Below are positions 43,562-53,006 of a DNA stretch of 64,000 nucleotides, piece by piece (positions within the stretch are counted from its first letter, which is position 1; each line of letters begins with the position of its first letter). A program made the position numbers and the translations under genes. The notes below the pieces were generated by a model. It ran no database searches. It was given only the letters and a program-made list of their open reading frames with translations, and was not told the origin of the DNA. The DNA is from Polaromonas sp. (lineage in GTDB: Bacteria; Pseudomonadota; Gammaproteobacteria; Burkholderiales; Burkholderiaceae_C): positions 434,001 through 498,000 of the forward strand of contig NZ_JABBPE010000008.1 in NCBI RefSeq assembly GCF_012927455.1, read 5' to 3'.

Positions 43562-45454
43562 TCAGGCATCGTCACAAGGCTGATCCCCATAGCCATGAAC
43601 ACAGGCTTTCAACACCGCCTTGATGCGCGCCACATCGCTGGCTGCCGCAGCGCCGCGCAAGGTCTGCAAATGCAGCGCAAGCTCGGGCCACGCCATAAAT
43701 ACCTCATGCGCCTTCATGATGCGCGGATGGGCTGTCGGCGCGGGGTTGTCGCCAATCAGCAGCTCTTCGTACAGCTTTTCGCCGGGACGCAAACCGGTGA
43801 TGGCAATTTCTACATCGCCCTCGGGATTTGCCTCGTCACGCACCTTCATGCCAGACAACGCCACCATGCGGCGGGCCAGATCAATGATTTTGACGGGCTC
43901 ACCCATATCGAGCACAAAGACATCGCCCCCGGTGGCCATGGCCCCGGCCTGCAACACCAGTTGCCCGGCCTCGGGAATGGTCATGAAATAGCGCGTCACC
44001 TCGGAGTGCGTCACAGTCAGGGGTTCGCCCGCGGCAAGCTGGCGCCGGAACAGGGGCACCACGCTGCCGCTGGAGCCCAGCACATTGCCAAACCGCACCA
44101 TACTGAAACAGGTAACCAGCTTTTCATCCGTCTGCGGAGCAGCTCTTTCAGCCAGCGCCTGCAGCACCAGTTCGGCCATGCGCTTGCTGGCGCCCATGAC
44201 GTTGGTCGGCCGAACCGCCTTGTCGGTGGAAATCAGCACGAACCGCGACGCGCCGCTGGCCAGTGCGGCCTCAGCCATATTGAGCGTACCGAAGACGTTG
44301 TTAAAAATGCCTTCTGCCGGGTTGGCCTCGACCATCGGCACATGCTTGTAGGCCGCCGCGTGATAAACGCTGTCAGGGCGATAGGTCTCGCAGATTTCCC
44401 GCAGCCGAAGCGGATTGATGACTGAACCCAGCAAGGGCACCAATTCCGCCTTCAGGCCCTGAGCTGGTTGCAAGCCCTGCAACTCCTGGTGAATGCTGTA
44501 CAAACCGAACTCGCTGTGGTCCAGCAGCAAAAGCTGGCGCGGCCGCTCTGCCAGAATCTGCCGGCACAACTCACTGCCGATACTGCCGCCGGCGCCGCTG
44601 ACCAATACCACTTTGCCCGCCAGATTGCGCGTCAGCAGACCCGCAAGGGGCGCAACAGGATCGCGCCCCAGCAGGTCTTCAATATCCAGTTCCTTGAAAT
44701 CCTGAACCGTTACGCGGCCGCTGGCCAAATCAGCCAGACCCGGCAGGGTTCGAATATGCACCGGCAGCGAGTGCAGGCTTTGAATGATGTTGTTGCGCCG
44801 TTCGCGAGATGCGCTGGGGAGTGCCAGCAAAATATCTGTCACCCCTTCACGGGCTACCAGGCCGGCAACATCCTGCTGGGAATATACCCGGATGCCATTG
44901 ATGCTTCGACCGACCTTGCCCAAATCATCATCGACAAATCCCAGCAACTGATACTGGCCTGATATTCCCAGTGCTGCCGCTGTTTGCACGCCCGCCGTAC
45001 CCGCGCCAAAAATCAATAATCGGCCGTCATCGTTGTGCCGCTGCTCCCAGCCGGCCAACCAAAATCGCGCAACAGCCCGACTTGCCCCGACCAGCAGCAA
45101 AAATATCATGGGCTGCAATACGCCCAGGGTACGCGGTACGCCCGGCCAGCGCACCAGCAGCAACAAGCCCAGAAGCAACCCGCCGTAAACCGCAACGGCC
45201 TTTGCTGTCGCCAGCAAAGCGGCCTGACCGGTGTACCTGAATATGGCGCGGTACAGCCCGAAGCGGATGAATAGCGGCACGGCCAGCGTAGGCGCCAGCG
45301 CATAAACCCACCACTGCGCCCCGCTGGGCCAGTGCAGAGTATCGAGCCGCAAACTGAACGCCAGCCAGGTCGCCAGCACGGACATACCGACGTCTATCGC
45401 GACAACAATCAAAAGCTTGAAAGTACGAGGCCAGCTGAGAACTTTTTCCTGCAT
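43562..45454 (-). CDS. WbpM/CapD-type membrane nucleotide-sugar 4,6-dehydratase
   Basis: Large polysaccharide-biosynthesis protein of 630 residues. Four N-terminal membrane helices (about 10-125) and a CoA-binding-like Rossmann domain (about 140-260) precede the catalytic SDR domain: VLVSGAGGSIGSELCRQILA, STDKAVRPTNVMGASKRMAE, with a Met-x3-Lys active site, and SMVRFGNVLGSSGSVVPLFR. WbpM converts UDP-GlcNAc to UDP-4-keto-6-deoxy-GlcNAc, the precursor of QuiNAc, FucNAc and bacillosamine. With the WbpV-like gene at 47470 it should make UDP-QuiNAc or an epimer. It is the last gene of the minus-strand locus. Confidence 0.9.
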   Translation of the reverse strand: MQEKVLSWPRTFKLLIVVAIDVGMSVLATWLAFSLRLDTLHWPSGAQWWVYALAPTLAVPLFIRFGLYRAIFRYTGQAALLATAKAVAVYGGLLLGLLLLVRWPGVPRTLGVLQPMIFLLLVGASRAVARFWLAGWEQRHNDDGRLLIFGAGTAGVQTAAALGISGQYQLLGFVDDDLGKVGRSINGIRVYSQQDVAGLVAREGVTDILLALPSASRERRNNIIQSLHSLPVHIRTLPGLADLASGRVTVQDFKELDIEDLLGRDPVAPLAGLLTRNLAGKVVLVSGAGGSIGSELCRQILAERPRQLLLLDHSEFGLYSIHQELQGLQPAQGLKAELVPLLGSVINPLRLREICETYRPDSVYHAAAYKHVPMVEANPAEGIFNNVFGTLNMAEAALASGASRFVLISTDKAVRPTNVMGASKRMAELVLQALAERAAPQTDEKLVTCFSMVRFGNVLGSSGSVVPLFRRQLAAGEPLTVTHSEVTRYFMTIPEAGQLVLQAGAMATGGDVFVLDMGEPVKIIDLARRMVALSGMKVRDEANPEGDVEIAITGLRPGEKLYEELLIGDNPAPTAHPRIMKAHEVFMAWPELALHLQTLRGAAAASDVARIKAVLKACVHGYGDQPCDDA

Positions 45455-45478
45455 TTGATTGCCTGAAGCCTTCCAGTT

Positions 45479-45844
45479 CTACTGAGCCGTGATGGCAAAG
45501 TTTTCTTTAGATTGCCCTTGCGAAACCAGCGCTGAAAGCCAGCGAGGCATCAAACCGCGGCCGCTCCAGGTTTCGCCGTTGGGTCCACGGAATTTGGCGG
45601 CCACAGGCGGCTTTTTAACACCAGAACTTGCCCGTTTGCCCGCTGCGGGTGTCTTGGCCGGGGCTTTGGTTTTGCCTTTAGCGCCCTTGCGCTTGCTCGT
45701 ACCCAAGTCCTTGACGGTAATTCCGAAGGCCTGCATTTTTGCAAGGATTTCCTGCACGGTTTTATCAAATTCCCGCGACTTGATTTCATCGGCCTGCTTT
45801 TGCAGCTTTTCAATCTGGCTCTGGAGATCAATCAAATTACTCAT
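45479..45844 (-). CDS. H-NS family nucleoid-associated protein
   Basis: Histone-like protein of 121 residues. The N-terminal coiled coil (about 1-48, LIDLQSQIEKLQKQADEIKS) would oligomerise. A Lys/Pro/Ala-rich linker (KAPAKTPAAGKRASSGVKK) connects to the DNA-binding tail with KFRGPNGETWSGRGLMPRWL, matching the H-NS/BpH3 loop type that binds AT-rich minor grooves. It lies inside the polysaccharide locus, between the WbpM-type and initiating transferase genes, next to an AT-rich gene block that such a protein could silence. Confidence 0.9.
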   Translation of the reverse strand: MSNLIDLQSQIEKLQKQADEIKSREFDKTVQEILAKMQAFGITVKDLGTSKRKGAKGKTKAPAKTPAAGKRASSGVKKPPVAAKFRGPNGETWSGRGLMPRWLSALVSQGQSKENFAITAQ

Positions 45845-46047
45845 GTCTGAATTCCTTCTTGGGTTGGCTTTGAAAAGTCATACTGTAACCGCGACGTCTT
45901 GAAATTTAAAATAGATGCGTTCTTTAATCGCGACGCACTCACGCGCCTTGGCATTTTCACCGCAATGAGAAAATTAATTTTTCAAGCCAAATGAGTGCCG
46001 CACCAGGTGCGACGCATCGAGCGCACCCATTTTTGGACAACCCGACG

Positions 46048-46614
46048 TTAGTGCGTAACGCCCTCGCGCCGAACTACCTTTAAAAACGTCAACCACAAGA
46101 TATGAATGTCAAACCACAGCGACTGCCGCTGAAGATATTCAACATCCAGCTTGACCTTCTCAGGAATGGGCAATTCGTCGCGTCCATTGATCTGCGCCCA
46201 GCCTGTGAGCCCCGGCATCAATTTATGCACACCAAGCCGTGTTCGCAGTTCTATCAGGTCATGCTGGTTAAAAAGCGCAGGTCGCGGACCAACAAAGCTC
46301 ATGTCTCCTGCAAAAATACTCCACAGTTGCGGCAACTCGTCCAAACTGCTCTTGCGCAAGAAACTGCCAATCGGCGTGAGATGCGCATGGGCGTCAGCCA
46401 GCAGGTGTGTAGCGACCGCTGGTGTGCCTACCCGCATGCTGCGGAACTTGGGCATTTTGAAAATGGTGTTGAGGCGCCCTACCCGATCAGACCAGTATAG
46501 GGCTGGGCCAGGCGAGGTCAGCCGCACCAGGGCGGCCACCAACAATACTGGCACAGCCAGGATCACAGCCGCAGCCAGGGCCAGCAACAGATCAAATACG
46601 CGTTTCACGTCCAT
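46048..46614 (-). CDS. Initiating sugar-phosphate transferase (PglC/WcaJ-C-terminal type)
   Basis: Monotopic membrane phosphoglycosyl transferase of 188 residues that loads the first sugar phosphate on undecaprenyl phosphate. One N-terminal helix (LLLALAAAVILAVPVLLVAA) is followed by SPGPALYWSDRVGRLN, FKMPKFRSMRVGT, the catalytic SFLRKSSLDELPQLWSIFAG with its Asp-Glu pair, SFVGPRPALF and PGLTGWAQINGRDELP. The long N-terminal membrane region of WbaP is absent, so it is the minimal PglC form. The donor is probably the UDP-6-deoxy-HexNAc made by the neighbouring enzymes. Confidence 0.9.
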   Translation of the reverse strand: MDVKRVFDLLLALAAAVILAVPVLLVAALVRLTSPGPALYWSDRVGRLNTIFKMPKFRSMRVGTPAVATHLLADAHAHLTPIGSFLRKSSLDELPQLWSIFAGDMSFVGPRPALFNQHDLIELRTRLGVHKLMPGLTGWAQINGRDELPIPEKVKLDVEYLQRQSLWFDIHILWLTFLKVVRREGVTH

Positions 46615-46766
46615 CTTCTGCAGCTTTCGTGAAACCTCGGTCGGGGATGAAACGCTATTTCAATCGCTGCATTCCGCGCGCAGCGAGTCACCCCTTTCGG
46701 ACTAGCCTGACCTAAATGCTGAATGGTCGCAAGGGGTCGCGTGGAAGGATTAACCAGCGACGCCAC

Positions 46767-47150
46767 TTAAGCACCAGAACCTGACACTGAACGCACGATG
46801 GACAGCAAAGCAATGTCGAATGTGAGTAGCTCAAGCCCATCATGAATAGCAGTCGCGGCAATAATGGCATCGGGCAGTTTGACTTTATGCGCACGGCGCA
46901 GGGCGATGGCTCCATCTTCAATCTCAATCGTGATGGTCCGATAGGTGAATTTAGACAGTCGATCCACTATCAATTGTTCTTCGGCAGCATTTATGCCCGG
47001 ATAGCCCAACAGCTCCATTCGGGTGATTGCACTGTAAGCACACTCTGAAGCCAACAAAGCTCGCTGAGACACCATTTCAAGCACTTCTGGCGTTGCTTTG
47101 AGCAATCCCAAAATGCAGTTTGTGTCCAGCAGGTACTTAATGCCACTCAT
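46767..47150 (-). CDS. PIN-domain toxin, VapC-like
   Basis: Probable ribonuclease toxin of 127 residues. It begins SGIKYLLDTNCILGLLKATP with the first acidic residue (Asp near residue 9), followed by ITRMELLGYPG (second acidic site) and KLPDAIIAATAIHDGLELLT, with the third acidic residue and the hydrophobic core. The start at 47150 overlaps the antitoxin gene by 14 bases, as in VapBC-type operons. The pair sits inside the polysaccharide locus in the same direction. Confidence 0.85.
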   Translation of the reverse strand: MSGIKYLLDTNCILGLLKATPEVLEMVSQRALLASECAYSAITRMELLGYPGINAAEEQLIVDRLSKFTYRTITIEIEDGAIALRRAHKVKLPDAIIAATAIHDGLELLTFDIALLSIVRSVSGSGA

Positions 47151-47364
47151 CACGCATCTTCCGCTGAATTGCCATAGGTTCGGCGCCAAATGTCAACGAA
47201 TCTTCCAGACCGCCGCAAAGGTCAGACAGGCGCAACAGTGGGGGAACATGTTCAATCGGAACACGCTTGACTCGCAAAAACTCAGCAAAGTCCAATACCT
47301 CAGCCAGTAAGGGCTCAGGCAGCGTACGAGTAATTTCCCATAGTTTTTCGGCTGTCGTCGACAT
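47137..47364 (-). CDS. DUF2281/VapB-type antitoxin
   Basis: Antitoxin-like protein of 75 residues: TTAEKLWEITRTLPEPLLAE then VLDFAEFLRVKR, the DUF2281 signature, followed by an acidic/flexible C-terminus. The ATG at 47364 has GGGAG nine bases upstream, supporting it over starts further upstream. It is read first, with the PIN toxin gene overlapping its end. Confidence 0.82.
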   Translation of the reverse strand: MSTTAEKLWEITRTLPEPLLAEVLDFAEFLRVKRVPIEHVPPLLRLSDLCGGLEDSLTFGAEPMAIQRKMRDEWH

Positions 47365-47469
47365 ATGAACTCCCGTAAATGTTTGCATTTTACAAGCCCC
47401 CATTGCAAAAGTGCATCGGTGGCTGGATCCTTACCCCTGTGGACTTCATTCTGATGGCCGATGCATGAC

Positions 47470-48417
47470 TTAATTGCCCGCCGCCGCCCGTCGCAAACCC
47501 TCATCCAGCGAAAGCGGAGGCGTCCAGCCCAGCAAGCGCCGGGTTTTTTCAATATCCACTTGCAAAGAGCCGCACAGGCGCTGCGCCACATCCTGCTTGC
47601 CTACCATCGTGGCCGCCAATTTCAGCCAACTGGTCGGCACAGGAATCAAATGCGCCGGGCGGCCCATGGCCTGACCCATGCGTCGCAACAGTTCCGCGGT
47701 CGAAACATCCTCGCCATCGGAGACCAGAAAAGTCTGATTGGCTGCTGCGGGATGCGTAAGGCAAGTCACGATCAAATCGACCAGGTTGTCTAGCGCCACC
47801 AGACTGCGCTGGTTGTGAATGGCGCCCAGCGGCAAGGGTATGCCGCGCAGAAGCCAGCGCATCAGTGAGCCGAAATTTCCGGGTGCATCTGGCCCGTACA
47901 CAAGCGGAGGGCGAATAATCACCACCTCCATACCGGTTTTAGTGGCCAAGGCTTGCAACCCTAATTCGGCCTCGTACTTTGATTGTGCGTAGGGGGAATG
48001 TGGCTGGGCCTGATCTTCGGAGGTAAACGGCTGGTGAGATGTCGCTGCTCCATTCACTCCAATTGAGCTAATAAACACAAATCGGCGCACACCGCTTTTA
48101 GCCGCCTGCCGGGCCAGATTTAACGTGCCTTGTACATTTACCCGACGAAACTCGTCCAGCGGGTTTACCGCGGTCTCAGCCATCACATGAACCCGTGCCG
48201 CACAATGCAAAAGCACCGACACGCCATCAAGCGCAAGCGACCAGTCGGTTGAGGGCTCTAGGTCACCCGTAACGCGGGACAAAATTCTGTCCGACCATTG
48301 CTCACCGTCTTTACGTAAAGCAACTGCCACCCGCCGCGATCCGTCGTCATTCAGTAAGCGGTGCACGACCGCTTTACCCACGAACCCTGTCGAGCCAGTA
48401 ACAAGTATTTCAGACAA
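47470..48417 (-). CDS. NAD-dependent epimerase/dehydratase, WbpV-like 4-keto reductase
   Basis: Extended SDR of 315 residues: TGSTGFVGKAVVHRLLND (cofactor, about 7-24), SVLLHCAARVHVMAE, FVFISSIGVNG, and YAQSKYEAELGLQ with the catalytic Tyr and Lys. It resembles WbpV/WreQ, which reduce UDP-4-keto-6-deoxy-GlcNAc to UDP-QuiNAc, and galE-like proteins of O-antigen loci. The start codon appears to be TTG at 48417, with GGAAGGA ten bases upstream. Together with the WbpM-type dehydratase it would provide the first sugar of the repeat unit. Confidence 0.83.
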   Translation of the reverse strand: MSEILVTGSTGFVGKAVVHRLLNDDGSRRVAVALRKDGEQWSDRILSRVTGDLEPSTDWSLALDGVSVLLHCAARVHVMAETAVNPLDEFRRVNVQGTLNLARQAAKSGVRRFVFISSIGVNGAATSHQPFTSEDQAQPHSPYAQSKYEAELGLQALATKTGMEVVIIRPPLVYGPDAPGNFGSLMRWLLRGIPLPLGAIHNQRSLVALDNLVDLIVTCLTHPAAANQTFLVSDGEDVSTAELLRRMGQAMGRPAHLIPVPTSWLKLAATMVGKQDVAQRLCGSLQVDIEKTRRLLGWTPPLSLDEGLRRAAAGN

Positions 48418-48562
48418 TCAGAAATCCTTCCGGATTCGTTCGCCACCGAAGCCCGGAATCAATACACGACTCATCGATAGCGCGAGACGCCATTAAACAA
48501 AACAGAAGACACAGCCTCGGTTGCATTTTTAAATATCTCAATATGACTATCAAACAGCATGA

Positions 48563-49405
48563 CTAGCGAGAACGAAGAGCAACGCGATAAAGTATGCCAC
48601 GAACAGAGCCCGGGACCAATCTTGGAAACACCCGTAAAACAAGGTTATAAAGCGCCCGTGGAAAAGTAATAAACCCAGCCGCCAGAAATAGCCGCTGAGC
48701 CTTTATTTCGCTCTTTACATAACGCATTCCACCGCGCCTCTCCAGCAGTCCCGCTCCAGCTCGGGCATGGACAAACACTTGCGCCAGATTGGCGAATTTA
48801 TACCCATTATTAATCATCCGCACCCAGAGCCAGTAATCCTCCATCAGATCGAGTTCTTGATAACCCCCTGCCGAATCGACCGCTGATTTTCGATACATCA
48901 CAGTCATGTGATTCATGGGGTTTCGGGTCCGAGCAAATCGCACTATCTGCGCATGCTCAAGCGGGACTTTCCGTAGCCCCGAAGTCACGTGAGGGTCAAC
49001 TTCGAATTCTGCGATCCATGTTCCCAGCACGTCGACGTCGGGGTGCTTGTTCATCCAGGAGCATTGCGCCTCAAAGCGTTCCGGCGAGCACCAATCGTCT
49101 GTATCAAAACGCGCCACCAGATCATAGCTGCAGTGTTTTAGCCCTTCGTTCAGAGCAGCGGCAAGGCCGACATTCCTGGAAAGTCGTACTATTTTCATTG
49201 GGAGCATTGTTAAGTGCGATTGGACTATTGATTCCAATTCCTCCCCAATAGGACCATCGATAACAAGAATTACTTCCCGTGGTGGCAGCGTCTGACTCGT
49301 AATGCTTTTCAACGCGCATTCTAGTGAAGATGGCATCTCGCGCGAGTACAGTGACATAAGTATGGAAAACTCCATAGCTGCCGGTAACTGTTGTATTGTC
49401 ATCAT
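48563..49405 (-). CDS. Glycosyltransferase family 2
   Basis: GT-A-fold transferase of 280 residues, cytoplasmic or membrane-associated. It starts FSILMSLYSREMPSSLECAL and has VILVIDGPIGEELE, LSRNVGLAAALNEGLKHC, and DLVARFDTDDWCSPERFEAQ with the metal-binding Asp-x-Asp, followed by GGYQELDLMEDYWLWVRMI (acceptor-side acidic pair). It resembles WbnE/amylovoran-type galactosyl- or N-acetylhexosaminyl-transferases. ATGA overlap with the preceding glycosyltransferase shows coupling. Donor and acceptor are unknown. Confidence 0.85.
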   Translation of the reverse strand: MMTIQQLPAAMEFSILMSLYSREMPSSLECALKSITSQTLPPREVILVIDGPIGEELESIVQSHLTMLPMKIVRLSRNVGLAAALNEGLKHCSYDLVARFDTDDWCSPERFEAQCSWMNKHPDVDVLGTWIAEFEVDPHVTSGLRKVPLEHAQIVRFARTRNPMNHMTVMYRKSAVDSAGGYQELDLMEDYWLWVRMINNGYKFANLAQVFVHARAGAGLLERRGGMRYVKSEIKAQRLFLAAGFITFPRALYNLVLRVFPRLVPGSVRGILYRVALRSR

Positions 49406-50322
49406 TTACCCGGAAATGGTCCGCTCTTCCCTATAACTCCATGATAGAGCCCAAGGAGCATAAATTTCACTTGCTTAAGTCGTGGCGGGTTAACACAGGC
49501 AAAAAGTAAAAATCCGCGCACAGTTCGAACAATATCGTAAAACTTCCAATACAACGGAAAAGCTGGATGCTTTTGCATAGCCACTGCATTTCGCATTGTG
49601 TAGTAATGCCGTAATGGCGAATGCAGCGGCACAATGATGGGGCCAATTTTCAGTCGCTGATCCCCAAGATTATGAAACAGCGTCGCGGCGGCGACTCCAT
49701 AGGATTTAAGGCCTCGTAGACGTGCGCGTGCGCCCCATTCAACATCCACATATTCCAAAAATAAGTCTTCGCGCATTAGGCCGACGGTCTCAAGAGATTC
49801 ACGAGACATCAACGTTCCAGAACTTAAAAGCGAAAAACATTCAACAACCTGTTCCGGCGTGGTAACGGATAGTCGTCGCTTAAATCCATGAACAAATGTC
49901 ACAAACGGTATTATGTTGCCTGTAGCCTGATCAATTAACTTTGGTCCGACAGCTGCAACACCTACACCCTTTTGTTTCAACGCCTCCTCAGCCTCAATGA
50001 GATGTTTGCGAAAGCCAGGTGTCACCATGCTGTCTTGATCAAAAACTATGACGTGAGTTACGCCTTTGACAAGAGAATTCTCTATGCCTATATTTTGAGC
50101 CGCGCCAATCCCCAAATTCACCTTATTTAATACCAAGTCTACCTGACTGTTAACCGTCACTTCGCATAACAAACTCGTGTCAGGCGAACCATTATCAACG
50201 ATAACAACTCTTTCAAATTGAGCGCACAACTCACGAATAAACACTGCAAGATGAGACAAGTCAGGATAATATGTGACAACAACCGCAAATATTTTAGAAT
50301 TATCTTCCATATTCTCACTCAT
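49402..50322 (-). CDS. Glycosyltransferase family 2, rhamnosyltransferase-like
   Basis: GT-A transferase of 306 residues. FAVVVTYYPDLSHLAVFIRE, VVIVDNGSPDTSLL, NKVNLGIGAAQNIGIE and VIVFDQDSMVTPGFRKHLIE with the Asp-x-Asp metal site match the RfbF/WbbL rhamnosyltransferase group. HYYTMRNAVAM near residue 245 is also typical. An L-rhamnose or 6-deoxyhexose donor is a reasonable guess given rmlA and rmlC, but it is not proven. GC content is lower than in the genes outside the locus. Confidence 0.83.
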   Translation of the reverse strand: MSENMEDNSKIFAVVVTYYPDLSHLAVFIRELCAQFERVVIVDNGSPDTSLLCEVTVNSQVDLVLNKVNLGIGAAQNIGIENSLVKGVTHVIVFDQDSMVTPGFRKHLIEAEEALKQKGVGVAAVGPKLIDQATGNIIPFVTFVHGFKRRLSVTTPEQVVECFSLLSSGTLMSRESLETVGLMREDLFLEYVDVEWGARARLRGLKSYGVAAATLFHNLGDQRLKIGPIIVPLHSPLRHYYTMRNAVAMQKHPAFPLYWKFYDIVRTVRGFLLFACVNPPRLKQVKFMLLGLYHGVIGKSGPFPGK

Positions 50323-50373
50323 TCAGATATTAAATATTATCTATATCTAAAAATAATACAAATAAGAAATGCT

Positions 50374-51684
50374 TTATTTCTTTTCTGGTTGCTGAATTGC
50401 AAAATTGCTTCGAGATAAATAATCTACAACAAATACAAACCCAAAATTAATTGCAAAATCAAGAACGACCTTGAACCATAAAAAATCTGAGTAATTGTTA
50501 ACTATCGGAACACGTATAATGAGCCAAAATATGACAGGATAGTAAATTGTTGGATTTTTTGCCACAAATGGACGAGCTATATTTAGCACGACGGTTATAT
50601 TAAAAAGAACGAATAATGGTCCTAAAATTATCGACCAAGTTCCAAATATCGTCCATGCATGGGCTAGGTAATAGGTGTTCGCATTGAGCCAAGCATCTCC
50701 AGCCGTTGGAAATAATATCTGGACCACTTCTGCAGCAGGATCGATTTGCTGGAGGCCAAATAGACCAGCCAACGGCATTCCAAGCCATAGATATTTTTCA
50801 TCTGGCGTTAAGAATTGATATATATAAAACATACCCTCGTTTTGCCCGGCAAATATTCGTAACAGCGTGTCTTGAACCAGCGCCATGTCAAACTCATAGC
50901 CAAGCGTGATAACGAACATCACAGCACTCAGTCCAAAACCCAAAAGACCACCACGGATAAGATATTTCGCTCGACCGCCACGAATATAGAATAGCCAAAA
51001 AGTTGACACTACTAAAAGTACAATCGTAAATTTCTGAATGTCATACAATGAATTAATAAGAGCCAATGGTATATTTGCGATAAATATTGCTCGTTTTACG
51101 CTATTCTTCGGGTCATAAGAGAGCAACATAACCGAAGCGAGATATACGTAGGAAGTAAAACTTCTAAAAATATAATTCAAGCCAAAAACTGTGATGCCCT
51201 CCTGATTAGTTAAAATTCGAACTTTTGCTTCCCCGGCAGCCACTATATCGCCACTAAAAGCTAGCAACAAAGGAATCTCTGATATGGATGCTAATTTTAT
51301 CGCCAGTATAATTAGCGAGACGAAGGTCAACCATTTTAAAGTTGATATTTTTTCGTCCTGCGCTCTATAATACAATGGCGATAATATTCTGCTCTTAAAA
51401 AGGAAGGCAAGTCCAAGAAAAAATAAAATAATACTTAGAATTGTACTTATTACCGCATACTCCTTCGCGCTTTGGCTAATATCCATATCCATATCAAATG
51501 ACATCGGAAAATCCAAAACACCTATGGCAATTGTTCCTGGAAGTGTAAAAAATAATATTTGCAATAGAATTACCAGCGATAGCGGATGTGCATTTTCTCC
51601 GAGAAAACGAAATCCTGCTGATTTCAGAATAAATGCTGATAAAGCGAGCAATAGGCATAACATACCTATTAAAAAATAGAACAA
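50374..51684 (-). CDS. wzy: O-antigen/polysaccharide repeat-unit polymerase (Wzy-like)
   Basis: Very hydrophobic protein of 436 residues with about ten to twelve membrane helices and a larger periplasmic loop near residues 290-345 (AGQNEGMFYIYQFLTPDEKY), the usual topology of Wzy. It has no sequence motif that proves polymerase function; the call rests on topology, AT-rich codon use and location beside wzx and glycosyltransferases. The start appears to be TTG at 51684, with AAGG upstream; the ATG eight codons in is an alternative. Confidence 0.75.
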   Translation of the reverse strand: MFYFLIGMLCLLLALSAFILKSAGFRFLGENAHPLSLVILLQILFFTLPGTIAIGVLDFPMSFDMDMDISQSAKEYAVISTILSIILFFLGLAFLFKSRILSPLYYRAQDEKISTLKWLTFVSLIILAIKLASISEIPLLLAFSGDIVAAGEAKVRILTNQEGITVFGLNYIFRSFTSYVYLASVMLLSYDPKNSVKRAIFIANIPLALINSLYDIQKFTIVLLVVSTFWLFYIRGGRAKYLIRGGLLGFGLSAVMFVITLGYEFDMALVQDTLLRIFAGQNEGMFYIYQFLTPDEKYLWLGMPLAGLFGLQQIDPAAEVVQILFPTAGDAWLNANTYYLAHAWTIFGTWSIILGPLFVLFNITVVLNIARPFVAKNPTIYYPVIFWLIIRVPIVNNYSDFLWFKVVLDFAINFGFVFVVDYLSRSNFAIQQPEKK

Positions 51685-51896
51685 GATTTTTGCCTTATGA
51701 ATTCAATTATTGGCGTAATTTAACTGCCGACTTTTGTATTGTTGGCAGAAACTTTATATAGTATTCTAAATCTCAAGAGTGGAATTGCCCTTAGCCGATC
51801 TATTAACTAATCAACAGACGAGAATCAAGACCGGACTTAAAAAGAGTGCTACCTCTACATGCTGAGACACCAAGTCGAGAAAATCCACTGGTGTCA

Positions 51897-52838
51897 TTAG
51901 TGCATCTTTCCATCAATATATGCTACCAAGCGAGCCATGTATTTGTACCCCAGCGCTGCTGAACGGGCAATAGCGGTCTGCATGAACGGGATGATTACTT
52001 TAATCCCCGTGGTCCGTCGGAAATTTGCTGAGTTTCCTCGCAGTGCTAGCCAAAGCGCCGTCCGTTTGAGGCCCATGAAGCGGTCTAAATTATGCAGTTC
52101 TATTCGCATTACTTCCAATCCGACCTGAACCTGCCGTTCCCGTGTCCCCGTGCTTGCTGCGTCATGGAGGCGATACGCCGCAACTTTGCTAGCGGTAAAA
52201 GCGAGTGCATCGCTCGCAATGAGTTTTAGGTAGTAATCCCGATCTTCTACTCGGAAGGCCTCATCGTAGTATCCGATTTTTTTTAGTACTTCGCGTTTTG
52301 CCAGATAAACCGGGCCGGGAATACACCAATTGAGTATGAGTTCGTATGGTCGGGTGCGGCAATTTGAAAGTGCACTTACGTTAGCATGAAACTTGTCGAC
52401 CAATACTGAGCTACAGATTTTCTTACCTGCTTCGTCTATGCCAATGCAATCGGCAAAAATGGCCAATGCCTTTGGCGCACCCTTAAGAGTAGCGAGCCGC
52501 GCCTCAATGCCTCCCTTCAGAAGCATGTCATCACTCGCGAGCAGCACCAAATATTCACTCGTAAACGTTCGCAGTAAGGTGTTTAGTGTTTTTGTAACCC
52601 CTTGATTATCTTGACGCATTAGAATATAGTGATTTAGACGATGCCCATGGGTACTGAACCATTCGTCTGCTAATCGATAAGTCTCATCGGTTGAACCGTC
52701 GTCGAGGACAATTACTTCCAAATTCGGGTATCCGTCGCTCAATATACTGTCAAGGCAAGACCTAATATACCGGGCATGGTTATAGGCGGGAATTAAAACA
52801 CTAATAAGTGGGTAGTCAGAGGCGGAGGTTATCAACAT
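51897..52838 (-). CDS. Glycosyltransferase family 2
   Basis: GT-A transferase of 313 residues. LISVLIPAYNHARYIRSCLD and VIVLDDGSTDETYRLADEWF open the domain, LMRQDNQGVTKTLNTLLRTF follows, and EYLVLLASDDMLLKGGIEAR carries the Asp-Asp metal site. VEDRDYYLKLIASDALAF is the later acidic pair. The ATG at 52838 was chosen; a TTG two codons earlier (52844) is possible. Part of the low-GC block. The linkage formed is unknown. Confidence 0.83.
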   Translation of the reverse strand: MLITSASDYPLISVLIPAYNHARYIRSCLDSILSDGYPNLEVIVLDDGSTDETYRLADEWFSTHGHRLNHYILMRQDNQGVTKTLNTLLRTFTSEYLVLLASDDMLLKGGIEARLATLKGAPKALAIFADCIGIDEAGKKICSSVLVDKFHANVSALSNCRTRPYELILNWCIPGPVYLAKREVLKKIGYYDEAFRVEDRDYYLKLIASDALAFTASKVAAYRLHDAASTGTRERQVQVGLEVMRIELHNLDRFMGLKRTALWLALRGNSANFRRTTGIKVIIPFMQTAIARSAALGYKYMARLVAYIDGKMH

Positions 52839-53006
52839 TTTCAAAGCAGTCTTTGTGTCACATCAAGCGAGATAGTACTAGCGACGCAGAGAAAACCTGA
52901 GCAAACCAAGCGGCGGCCATCTATTCTAGCTGTACATAACCCCACAATACCCATCCGAATATATAATTATCTAGTGTTAAAAAGAATAGAATCTGCAATA
53001 ATAAAA

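Noticed and set aside
47412..47465. Inverted repeat TGCATCGG/CCGATGCA between the WbpV-like and antitoxin genes
   Set aside because: Stems are only eight bases with a loop of about 38 bases and no T-tract; too weak to call a terminator or operator.
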